The notes under the pieces were generated by a model. That model had not been told where the DNA came from, did not search any database, and was given only the letters and a program-made list of their open reading frames with translations. Shown in pieces: positions 7,740 to 13,729 of a stretch of DNA of 17,708 nucleotides (position 1 is the first letter of the stretch; each line of letters begins with the position of its first letter). The stretch is from an uncultured Mailhella sp. (GTDB lineage: Bacteria; Desulfobacterota; Desulfovibrionia; Desulfovibrionales; Desulfovibrionaceae): the NCBI GenBank assembly GCA_910579055.1, contig CAJTSU010000069.1, positions 1 to 17,708 of the forward strand, read 5' to 3'. A program made the position numbers and the translations under genes.

Positions 7740-9308
7740 ATGAACGCTTTTTGGCTGAAAGTCTGCATGGCCGGTGCCGTCGCGCTGGGCATGGCGGGAG
7801 CGGCGCAGGCCGTACCCAGCACCTTCCCCACCGGGACGGTGAAGTATGATCCTTCCAGGGCATACAACGGGTATCTGCTTATCGGCAATGGAACTCCCCG
7901 GCTTGTCGACATGAACGGCAATCTGGTCAAGGAATGGTTCGGATTTAACGGCATGCCGAACAAGGCTCTGCCCGGCGGGCGCATCCTGACCGGTACCGGC
8001 ACATGGAAAGACGGCCAGCAGGACACGCTTGCTCTGATTGAGCTGGACTCCGGGGGGAACAAGCTGTGGGAATTCCGCAACGGCCAGCAGGTACCCGCCA
8101 TTCCCGGCCAGCCCTCCGGAGAAGGAAAGACATGGATCGCCCGCCAGCACCATGATTTTCAGCGCAAGGGCACGCCTGTGTATCCCGTGCCGGGGCAGGC
8201 CGACGGCAAGGGAGGAGTCACCCTTGTTCTGGCGCATATTAATGAGCGTAACGACAACATCAATAAGGGGATTCAGCTGGTAAGCGATATCTTCTATGAA
8301 GTGGATGCTTCCGGCAGGATCATCTGGCAGTGGAAGGCGTCCGATCATGTAGACGAACTGGGCTTTGACGAAGCCGCGTTCAAGGCAATGCGGCAGTATC
8401 CTCCGAAGGATAATCCCGTGGCCGCCCGACATGCGGCCACGGTAAAACCCGGCGGAGGGTACGACTGGCTGCACGTCAACTGCTTGAGTTATGTGGGGCC
8501 GAACAAGTGGTATGATGAAGATCCGGTGAAGTACGCGGCCTTCCATCCGGACAACGTGCTGTTCAACAGCCGGGACGCCAACCTGATGGCCATTGTGGAT
8601 CGCAAGACGGGCAAGATTGTCTGGCGGCTCGGCCCGGACTTCAGGCCCGGCACGCCCGACGCCAGAGTCGGTCAGATCGTGGGCGCGCACGGGGCGCACA
8701 TCATCCCTGAAGGTCTGCCCGGAGAAGGCAACCTGCTGTTCTTCGACAACGGCGGCACCGCGGGATACGGCGAACCCAATCCCGCCGCGCCACTCACCGG
8801 CTTTCATAATGTGAAGCGCGATTATTCCCGCGTGGTGGAATTCAATCCCGTCACCAAGGAAATTGTCTGGGAATATGACTGGTTCAAAAACCACAAGGGG
8901 ATACTTGGACATCACAATTTCAAGTTTTTCAGCCCCTTTGTAAGCTATGCCCAGCGTCTGCCCAACGGCAACACCATGATCACCGAAGGGGACATGGAGC
9001 GCGTGTTTGAGCTGACTCCAGACTATGAGATGGTGTGGGAATATATCCTGCCCTATAATAATGAGCCTGGAGGAATTCTTTATCGCGCCTATCGGGTTCC
9101 CTATGAATTTTTTCCGCAGCTCCCGAAGCCTGAGGAAGTGTCTGTGACGCCGCCTTCCAACGGATTTTTCCAATTGCCTAACGACAAGGGAGAATATGCG
9201 AAAACGGGCATGAAGGGGGATATTGTCAAGGTAAACATGGCCGGAGCTTCCGCCGCCGTTGAAGAAGAAGGAGAGGATGAACAGCCTCAGGGCATGCACA
9301 GCTATTAG
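7740..9308 (+). CDS. Arylsulfotransferase (ASST) family beta-propeller protein, exported
   Basis: A 522-residue predicted periplasmic protein with a Sec signal peptide (1-24, cut after AAQA). Known ASST enzymes move a sulfuryl group from one aryl sulfate to another phenol by a histidine intermediate, without PAPS. Six strand repeats of the form hydrophobic-D-xx-G-x-hydrophobic-W occur near 55-66, 98-111, 184-198, 284-297, 365-379 and 422-434, fitting a six-bladed propeller. Family motifs include RQHHDF (135-140), WLHVN (243-247), NSRDANLMAIVDR (276-288), HGAHIIP (317-323) and the closing YRAYRVPY (448-455). H245, H317/H320 and H391/H392 are candidates for the active-site His cluster. Only one Cys (248) remains in the mature protein, so it would not need the Dsb-made disulfide of the enterobacterial enzyme. 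The acidic tail is EEEGEDE. The start is ATG at 7740 after GAAGGAG; the longer frame from 7686 would bury the signal peptide. The stop TAG lies inside a dispersed repeat. Confidence 0.8.
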   Translation: MNAFWLKVCMAGAVALGMAGAAQAVPSTFPTGTVKYDPSRAYNGYLLIGNGTPRLVDMNGNLVKEWFGFNGMPNKALPGGRILTGTGTWKDGQQDTLALIELDSGGNKLWEFRNGQQVPAIPGQPSGEGKTWIARQHHDFQRKGTPVYPVPGQADGKGGVTLVLAHINERNDNINKGIQLVSDIFYEVDASGRIIWQWKASDHVDELGFDEAAFKAMRQYPPKDNPVAARHAATVKPGGGYDWLHVNCLSYVGPNKWYDEDPVKYAAFHPDNVLFNSRDANLMAIVDRKTGKIVWRLGPDFRPGTPDARVGQIVGAHGAHIIPEGLPGEGNLLFFDNGGTAGYGEPNPAAPLTGFHNVKRDYSRVVEFNPVTKEIVWEYDWFKNHKGILGHHNFKFFSPFVSYAQRLPNGNTMITEGDMERVFELTPDYEMVWEYILPYNNEPGGILYRAYRVPYEFFPQLPKPEEVSVTPPSNGFFQLPNDKGEYAKTGMKGDIVKVNMAGASAAVEEEGEDEQPQGMHSY

Positions 9309-9358
9309 AGCATTTCGCTCATGCAATGCTCTACGGAGTCGAGCGAAGCGAGACTCCG
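9305..9358. repeat. Dispersed repeat family II, copy 1 (double hairpin)
   Basis: TTAGAGCATT at 9305 opens an 8-bp hairpin (9307-9314 with 9325-9332, 10-nt loop). One base later comes a second hairpin, CGGAGTC/GACTCCG (9334-9340 with 9352-9358), around GAGCGAAGCGA. The same double structure starts at 17665. The repeat begins at the stop codon of the sulfotransferase gene: its TAG (9306-9308) is part of the repeat consensus. A further stem (TCACG/CGTGA, 9365-9378, then GTCTTTGTC) follows and could help end transcription. Confidence 0.7.
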
Positions 9359-9429
9359 CCGGTTTCACGATTCCGTGAGTCTTTGTCTGTTGAAAATGCT
9401 GAACAGGCAGGGTAAGTCCCGGCCATATC

Positions 9430-9468
9430 CGCCCGCAAGCTGAAAAGCGACTGCTCAGTTTGCGGGCG
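9430..9468. terminator. Hairpin between convergent sulfotransferase and kinase genes
   Basis: The arms at 9430-9443 (CGCCCGCAAGCTGA) and 9455-9468 pair over 14 bp with a single G-U position and an 11-nt loop. It lies between the convergent ends of the sulfotransferase gene (9308) and the sensor kinase gene (9526). No long T-run follows on either strand, so a bidirectional terminator is likely by position but not certain. Confidence 0.45.
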
Positions 9469-9525
9469 TACCGTTTCATCCGTACAGAGAAATGTTCCGT
9501 CTTTTTCCATCCGTCCGGGCCAGCT

Positions 9526-10989
9526 TCAGGCATCAGGCACGAGAGGAATGTTCAGCGTTGCCCTCAGCCCGCCTCCCGGGCGGTTGGCCAGGCTGATTTC
9601 CGCTCCGTTCCGACGGGCGATGTCTCTTGCGATGGCCAGCCCCAGCCCGGCTCCCCGGCCATGCCGCCGCGCCGTACTCTCCAGCCGGTAAAAGGGCTGA
9701 AAGACTTCTTCCAGTTTTTCGTCGGGGATGCCCGGGCCGTCATCCTCTATACGGATAACGGCGCGTTTTTCCTTTGTATCAATTTCAAGAAAGATGGCTG
9801 CCGTCCGTCCGTAGTTCAGGGCGTTGGAAACAAGGTTTTCCACACAGCGGCGGAATGCGGCGGGCCTGATCAGGCACTGGGCGTCCCGTTCGACAAAGAG
9901 ACGCAGACGGCAGTCTGCCCCTTCCAGGCATTCCCTGCCCACCGGCTCGTCGTGTTCTTCAAAATCCGCCACGAGACTTTCCAGCAGGGCTTTCAGACTG
10001 GCACGCCGCACAGGTTCCCTGTCCTGCCCGGAGCGGGCCAGTTCAATGGCGCTTTCCGCGAGATTCTGCAAATCCCCGAGCGCGTCGAAGACCAGTTCCG
10101 GCCTTTTGAGATCCGGCTCGCTTTCCAGTTGAAGCCGCAGGCGGGTGATGGGGGTGCGCAAATCGTGAGAAAGACAGGCCAGCAGACGCATCCGTTCGTC
10201 CACAAAGTCCCGGATACGCGCGAGCATGGCCCGCAAAGCCTGAGATGTGTGCACCACTTCGCTCGCGCCGGATGCGGGCAGTTCATCCAGCGCTTCTTCC
10301 GGCAGATTCGGAGGAAGCTGCTCCGCCACCCGTGCGAGCTGCCGTAAGGGGCGTGTGACCAGACGGATAATTACCACGGTCAGGATAATTTGCAGCGCGA
10401 GCTGGATGGCCAGCCCTATGAGCAGTCCAAAAAGATTGTCGGAAACATGGGGAATTGCTGTATAGTTAATCTCCAGCCAGGAGCCGTCGGAGAAGGGAAG
10501 GGCGGCTTTGCCGTGAAATGCGATAAAGTCGTAGATGCCAAGCAGATCAAGAGTCGGCTGTATGTTCCAGCGGTCACCTATTTCCTCCACATTGGCGATG
10601 ATATGTTCCTGCAGAGGAGAGGAAGGACAAGTGAGTTCAAAGAGTTCCCGCAGTCTGCGCCTCAACAGCAGGCTTTCCTGTGAAGCCTCCTGGGAGAAGG
10701 ATGGTTCTTCTCCTCCGGGAATGAGGGAAAGCCTGAAATTGCGGTATGCGAGCGTATTTACCGTCAGCGCCTTTTCCGTGGCGGAAAGTCTGTCGAGTAT
10801 TTGATAGAGTGTGATGGCCAGCCTTGCCCGATCGCTGACGATGAGCATGAGCTGTTCCTGCGAACGCATGTGGACGCTCCAGAGGAACACTCCTGTCTGA
10901 ACGGCCAGCAGACTGACGATCAGCAGGGCAATGAGGCGGATGGTGAGGCTGCTCGGCGTCCTGGTTCCTCTGCGGTTCGGGGCGGTCAT
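9526..10989 (-). CDS. Sensor histidine kinase, EnvZ-type
   Basis: Inner-membrane sensor kinase of 487 residues that should phosphorylate the response regulator encoded just upstream. Transmembrane segments lie at about 15-37 and 186-210 and enclose a periplasmic sensor region of about 145 residues with no recognised domain. A HAMP segment (about 210-265) follows, then the H box LSHDLRTP with phospho-accepting H275. The ATPase motifs are N box NLVSNALNYG (385-394), G1 DDGPGIP (416-422), F box VFQPFYRLE (429-437) and G2 GAGLGLAIA (446-454). All catalytic motifs are intact. Its ATG overlaps the regulator's TGA stop (ATGA, 10989-10986), and AAGGA lies a few bases before it. The stimulus is unknown; the convergent sulfotransferase gene is a neighbour, not evidence of a target. 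Confidence 0.93.
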   Translation of the reverse strand: MTAPNRRGTRTPSSLTIRLIALLIVSLLAVQTGVFLWSVHMRSQEQLMLIVSDRARLAITLYQILDRLSATEKALTVNTLAYRNFRLSLIPGGEEPSFSQEASQESLLLRRRLRELFELTCPSSPLQEHIIANVEEIGDRWNIQPTLDLLGIYDFIAFHGKAALPFSDGSWLEINYTAIPHVSDNLFGLLIGLAIQLALQIILTVVIIRLVTRPLRQLARVAEQLPPNLPEEALDELPASGASEVVHTSQALRAMLARIRDFVDERMRLLACLSHDLRTPITRLRLQLESEPDLKRPELVFDALGDLQNLAESAIELARSGQDREPVRRASLKALLESLVADFEEHDEPVGRECLEGADCRLRLFVERDAQCLIRPAAFRRCVENLVSNALNYGRTAAIFLEIDTKEKRAVIRIEDDGPGIPDEKLEEVFQPFYRLESTARRHGRGAGLGLAIARDIARRNGAEISLANRPGGGLRATLNIPLVPDA

Positions 10990-11720
10990 TCGGCGTCCTT
11001 TTCCACATTGGCTGCAAAAAGATAGCCGTCGCCCCGCGCGGTCTTGATCAGGCGCGGCTCCCTGGCGCTTTCCCCCAGACGGGAGCGAAGGCGGGAAATC
11101 TGCACGTCAAGTACGCGGTCAAAGGGTTCCGTTCCCCGCCGCTGAATGATTTCCAGCAGGTATTCGCGATCCAGAACTTCATGGGGATGTTCAAGAAAGG
11201 CGCGCAGCAGGCGGAACTCCGCCGCGCTCAGGTTGCCCGCAAGACCGGAAGGGTCAATGAGCAGACGGGTGCGCGGCTCCATTGTCCAGCCGGCGAAGCG
11301 GTACGCCGTGACCGGGCGGGGGGGAGGGGGAGCGGAAGGCGTTCCCAGGTCTTCCATCCTCCGCAGCAGGGTACGGATACGGGCCAGCAGCTCACGGGAG
11401 GAAAAGGGTTTGACCAGATAATCGTCCGCGCCGATTTCCAGCCCCACAACCCGATCCGTCAGTTCGCCCAGCGCGCTGAGAAAGATGACAGGCACGCCGG
11501 ACTGCGCCCGCAGGCGGCGGCAGAAAGAGAGGCCGTCCTCTCCGGGGAGCATGATGTCCAGCAGCAGAAGCGCGCAGGGTTCCTTCTCCAGCGCGGCCTC
11601 CACGGCGGAAATGCCGGAAAAGGCCCGGGCCTCGAAACCGTGGGATGTCAGATAGGTGACAACCTGTTCGCACAGCACGTTGTCGTCATCAACGACAAAT
11701 ATGAGGGGTGGATCCTGCAT
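10986..11720 (-). CDS. Response regulator, OmpR/PhoB family
   Basis: DNA-binding response regulator of 244 residues. The receiver domain (about 5-120) has the acidic cluster D11-D13, phosphorylation site D55 in LLLLDIMLPG, S82 and K104 in LVKPF. A Pro-rich linker (PSAPPPPRP, about 126-134) leads to an OmpR-type winged helix (about 140-240, with LSAAEFRLL, DVQISRLRSRL and IKTARGDGYLF). It is the first gene of a two-gene operon; its stop overlaps the kinase start. The ATG at 11720 was chosen because the receiver begins at once; the open frame extends further upstream but crosses the promoter. The ribosome-binding site is weak (GGA about 8 nt before ATG). A sigma-70 promoter and a direct repeat precede the gene, suggesting autoregulation. 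Confidence 0.94.
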   Translation of the reverse strand: MQDPPLIFVVDDDNVLCEQVVTYLTSHGFEARAFSGISAVEAALEKEPCALLLLDIMLPGEDGLSFCRRLRAQSGVPVIFLSALGELTDRVVGLEIGADDYLVKPFSSRELLARIRTLLRRMEDLGTPSAPPPPRPVTAYRFAGWTMEPRTRLLIDPSGLAGNLSAAEFRLLRAFLEHPHEVLDREYLLEIIQRRGTEPFDRVLDVQISRLRSRLGESAREPRLIKTARGDGYLFAANVEKDAE

Positions 11721-11762
11721 GGCGCATCCGGCGGACGGAAAGGAATGTGAATGGATGTTTTT

Positions 11763-11791
11763 AGTATAACATCGTGGTCTTATGTGGTCAA
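11763..11791 (-). promoter_or_regulatory. Sigma-70 promoter of the two-component operon
   Basis: On the minus strand TTGACC (11791-11786) is followed by a 17-nt spacer and TATACT (11768-11763). Each hexamer differs from consensus by one base and the spacing is optimal. Predicted transcription starts near 11756, giving a leader of about 35 nt to the ATG at 11720. Confidence 0.8.
11774..11789 (-). promoter_or_regulatory. Direct repeat GACCAC-N4-GACCAC, likely OmpR-type operator
   Basis: Two identical hexamers with a 10-bp period overlap the -35 hexamer and the spacer of the promoter. OmpR-family regulators bind as tandem dimers to direct repeats spaced by about one helical turn, so this is a candidate autoregulatory site for the regulator encoded downstream. 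The position over the -35 would allow repression or, less likely, class II-like activation. Confidence 0.5.
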
Positions 11792-11905
11792 AGCCCGCCG
11801 GCAGCGCCACTGCGGCGCAGGTTTTGTCCCAACTTGCCTTATCCGTTATGTTTTTGATATCTCTGTACAAAATAGCAAGGTTCCATAATGGCGTGGTGCA
11901 GAGCC

Positions 11906-12119
11906 TAACCTTGACCGCCGGAGGCGCGAGCGCAGCGTTTTCCGCGCAAAGCGCAAGCGATGTCTCGCGGAGCGGAGCCTTTGCGCGGCGTAGCCGCACG
12001 AAGGCGCAAGCGAGCCGGGCGTGGATACATGCCTTTGCGGCATATGGAATATTGCAGCCTGTGCCGGAGCAAAGGCAACATCCCGCGCAACGCTATCAAC
12101 ACGGTTCTGTGACAGAGCC
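11906..12119. repeat. Dispersed repeat family I, copy B
   Basis: Same orientation as copy A: an identical 27-base left end (11906-11932) and a closely similar right end (12057-12119, opening GCCTGTGCCGGAGCAAA and closing GACAGAGCC), but a shorter, different core of GCGCAAGCG-type motifs. It fills most of the 476-bp stretch between the regulator start (11720) and the secreted-protein gene (12197). The rest of that stretch holds the operon promoter (11763-11791) and about 100 bp (11800-11905) in which I see only a short GCGCC/GGCGC hairpin. CAGAGCC occurs both just before the unit (11899-11905) and at its end (12113-12119). Confidence 0.75.
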
Positions 12120-12196
12120 AATAACAATAATCCGCGTGTTTTCCTTTCCGGCACAATGCGGCCGGCATTGCGGGCGCGGTCTTTTTCGGAGTCTTT

Positions 12197-12898
12197 ATGG
12201 TGCACAGGTTCGGCGGCACAACCGCTTTGTTTTTGTCCAGTCTGGCGTTGCTGACCTCTCTGACGTTGGGAGGCACGTTTGAACGTGCCTTTGCCACGCC
12301 ACATATCACAGATTTTACCCTCGGCATGAACAAGGAAGATTTGGGCTCGCGCGAGGCGACGGTGTGCGATGAAGAGTTCCCGTATATCCTGTGTGGGGAG
12401 GTCAGGTTCGGCGGGAAAAGCTGGCAGGGAAGTTTCCATATTAATGACGGCGCTCTGGATTCCATCACCCTGACGGCTCCGCTGGCCGATGCCTCGCTTG
12501 AGGCTGCGATGCAGGGCTTCAAGGAATCCCCCTATGTGCTGTATGCCGCGCTTTCCGAAGACCTGGAGTTCGATTTTATCGAGCGTGCTGCGCACGGCGA
12601 AAGCCCGGAAAGCATAGATACTGCGTTTGCCGCGTTTCTCGGAGCGCTGAAAAACGGACCGCGCGATTTTGTGGCCTATTTTTATACAGAACCACTGCTT
12701 TATGATGCGGCGATCAAGGCCGAAAAAACGGGGGGGAGCGTTGAATCCCCTGGCGTGGCCTGTTGTCTTGCACTGGGAAAGGACGGCGTAAGCGTATTCA
12801 TTACCTCCTGGACACAAATGCATGATATTCTTCGCAAATATCAAAACGAAGGCAAGAGCGTGCGCGCGAAAAAAGACAGCGGAAGCGTTTTCAGATAA
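12197..12898 (+). CDS. Secreted protein of unknown function
   Basis: I do not recognise this 233-residue product. It starts with a long signal-peptide-like segment (1-33; hydrophobic core LFLSSLALLTSLTL, likely cut after AFA). The mature part opens ITDFTLGMNKEDLG (37-50), reminiscent of the short 'GM-(S/T/N)-(K/R)-E-E' helix start found in small periplasmic proteins. Two Cys (57, 66) 9 residues apart could form a disulfide, and C189-C190 are adjacent. There are no membrane segments after the signal and no catalytic motif that I can name. The start ATG 12197 has CGGAG 5 nt upstream. It is alone between repeat copy B and an intrinsic terminator. A run of seven G (12730-12736) lies in the coding sequence. 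Gene status is supported by signal peptide, ribosome-binding site and terminator. Confidence 0.75.
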   Translation: MVHRFGGTTALFLSSLALLTSLTLGGTFERAFATPHITDFTLGMNKEDLGSREATVCDEEFPYILCGEVRFGGKSWQGSFHINDGALDSITLTAPLADASLEAAMQGFKESPYVLYAALSEDLEFDFIERAAHGESPESIDTAFAAFLGALKNGPRDFVAYFYTEPLLYDAAIKAEKTGGSVESPGVACCLALGKDGVSVFITSWTQMHDILRKYQNEGKSVRAKKDSGSVFR

Positions 12899-12965
12899 GG
12901 TGCAATGATGTGTTCTCGGCAAAAGCCCCATGCCCCCTGCGGCTGCTTGCATCCTGAAAGAACAG

Positions 12966-12991
12966 AAAAAATGCAGGAAAAGCATTTTTTT
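12966..12991 (+). terminator. Intrinsic terminator after the secreted-protein gene
   Basis: AAAAAATGC (12966-12974) pairs with GCATTTTTT (982-990 of this kilobase, i.e. 12982-12990), 7-nt loop, with one more T at 12991. It lies 68 nt after the stop codon of the secreted-protein gene and before the tRNA cluster. The stem is A/T-rich; the T-run is good. Confidence 0.65.
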
Positions 12992-13044
12992 GCTTTACAA
13001 AGAAGTTGAGGTCAGCTAAAGACATGCCTCGCGCAGGGGAAAAC

Positions 13045-13089
13045 TTTTCATCTTCAGCAAATTCAATGTTGATTAAAATAAGATGAAAA
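13045..13089. promoter_or_regulatory. 10-bp inverted repeat in A/T-rich DNA upstream of the tRNA operon
   Basis: TTTTCATCTT (13045-13054) and AAGATGAAAA (13080-13089) are perfect inverted copies 25 bp apart. One mismatch allows extension to 13 bp. The block ends just before the likely tRNA-operon promoter. A/T-rich upstream DNA is typical of stable-RNA promoters (UP element or nucleoid-protein sites); the symmetry suggests a protein site rather than a terminator. Confidence 0.4.
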
Positions 13090-13095
13090 TTTTGC

Positions 13096-13125
13096 TTGCC
13101 AAGCGCGCCTGTTTGTGTGTATTTT
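13096..13125 (+). promoter_or_regulatory. Putative promoter of the tRNA-tuf operon
   Basis: TTGCCA (13096-13101), 18-nt spacer, TATTTT (13120-13125), with the tRNA-Thr gene beginning 12 nt after the -10. The -10 is poor, and TGTATT at 16-nt spacing is an alternative, but the position is what a tRNA promoter needs. Confidence 0.45.
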
Positions 13126-13137
13126 TCATGACCGGCT

Positions 13138-13213
13138 GCTGGCGTAGCTCAACTGGCAGAGCAGCTGATTTGTAATCAGCAGGTTGCGGGTTCAATTCCC
13201 ATCGCCAGCTCCA
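13138..13213 (+). tRNA. tRNA-Thr (anticodon TGT)
   Basis: 76 nt including an encoded CCA. Acceptor GCTGGCG pairs with CGCCAGC (13203-13209). The anticodon stem GCTGA/TCAGC encloses TTTGTAA, giving TGT, which reads ACA. The T loop is TTCAATT, near the usual TTCAANN. First gene of the tRNA-tuf cluster, the same order (Thr-Tyr-Gly) as ahead of tufB in enterobacteria. Confidence 0.97.
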
Positions 13214-13364
13214 TAATTTTGCGAAGCTGGTTGGAATTGCCGGGGCTTCAAATTTCCTTCCCTGTGTTCTTGCAGGGTGGGGCCGGTCGCAAGATCGGTA
13301 TGCCGGTGAAGGTAATGCTCCTTCTTCCGGTTGCGGGCAGGGTGAAATTCCCTGTCAAAAGCGT

Positions 13365-13450
13365 GGTGGGGTTCCCGAGTGGCCAAAGGGAACAGACTGT
13401 AAATCTGTCGTCGCAAGACTACGGTGGTTCAAGTCCACCCCCCACCACCA
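13365..13450 (+). tRNA. tRNA-Tyr (anticodon GTA)
   Basis: 86 nt with a long variable arm and encoded CCA. Acceptor GGTGGGG pairs with CCCCACC (13440-13446). The anticodon stem ACAGA/TCTGT encloses CTGTAAA, giving GTA. The T arm is GGTGG-TTCAAGT-CCACC. It is separated from tRNA-Thr by a 151-bp spacer in which I see no gene. Confidence 0.97.
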
Positions 13451-13510
13451 GCTTTATGCTGGTACCGCTGTAGGAGACAGTGCGCGCTGTCAGGGGACTA
13501 CGGCATCAGG

Positions 13511-13586
13511 GCGGGAATAGCTCAACGGCTAGAGCATCAGCCTTCCAAGCTGAGGGTTGCGAGTTCGAATCTCGTTTCCCGCTCCA
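13511..13586 (+). tRNA. tRNA-Gly (anticodon TCC)
   Basis: 76 nt with encoded CCA. Acceptor GCGGGAA pairs with TTCCCGC (13576-13582). The anticodon stem TCAGC/GCTGA encloses CTTCCAA, giving TCC, which reads GGA and GGG. The T loop is TTCGAAT. A small hairpin GACAG/CTGTC (13476-13491) lies in the spacer before it and might be a processing element. Confidence 0.97.
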
Positions 13587-13644
13587 TTCCTGCCATCAAG
13601 TCTTTCCTCCCCCATCAGTCGCCACTTGGCCTCGTTAATACAGG

Positions 13645-13674
13645 GCTGCCCCGCCGCATTCGCGGGGTTGGACA
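13645..13674 (+). promoter_or_regulatory. Stem-loop in the tuf leader
   Basis: CCCCGC (13649-13654) pairs with GCGGGG (13662-13667) around a 7-nt loop, and outer GCTG (13645-13648) with CAGC (13671-13674). It stands in the 143-nt spacer between tRNA-Gly and tuf. No T-run follows, so it is not a terminator. It may mark tRNA/mRNA processing or a leader control element. Confidence 0.4.
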
Positions 13675-13729
13675 GCGTATGCTTCTCATGCAGGACGCCA
13701 CAAAAGGTAACCACTTTTAGGAGACTACC

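Noticed and set aside
9305..9378. CRISPR array
   Set aside because: The repeated hairpins here and at the window end are single units, not regularly spaced repeats with unique spacers, and no cas genes are present.
7725..9533. 602-residue minus-strand open frame opposite the sulfotransferase gene
   Set aside because: Its composition is that of an antisense shadow; the plus-strand frame has a signal peptide, a ribosome-binding site and family motifs.
11899..12119. CAGAGCC on both sides of repeat copy B as a target-site duplication
   Set aside because: The right-hand CAGAGCC is also present at the end of copy A (345-351), so it belongs to the repeat. Copy A is preceded by AAAA, not by the same bases, so a duplication is not supported.
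11846..12985. 379-residue minus-strand open frame opposite the secreted-protein gene
   Set aside because: It spans repeat copy B and the antisense of a better-supported gene, starts inside the terminator and shows no recognisable domain.
13587..13729. A fourth tRNA (such as the second tRNA-Thr found before tufB in enterobacteria)
   Set aside because: No acceptor/T-arm pairing or TTCRANN loop with matching stem could be found in this spacer; only a hairpin is visible.
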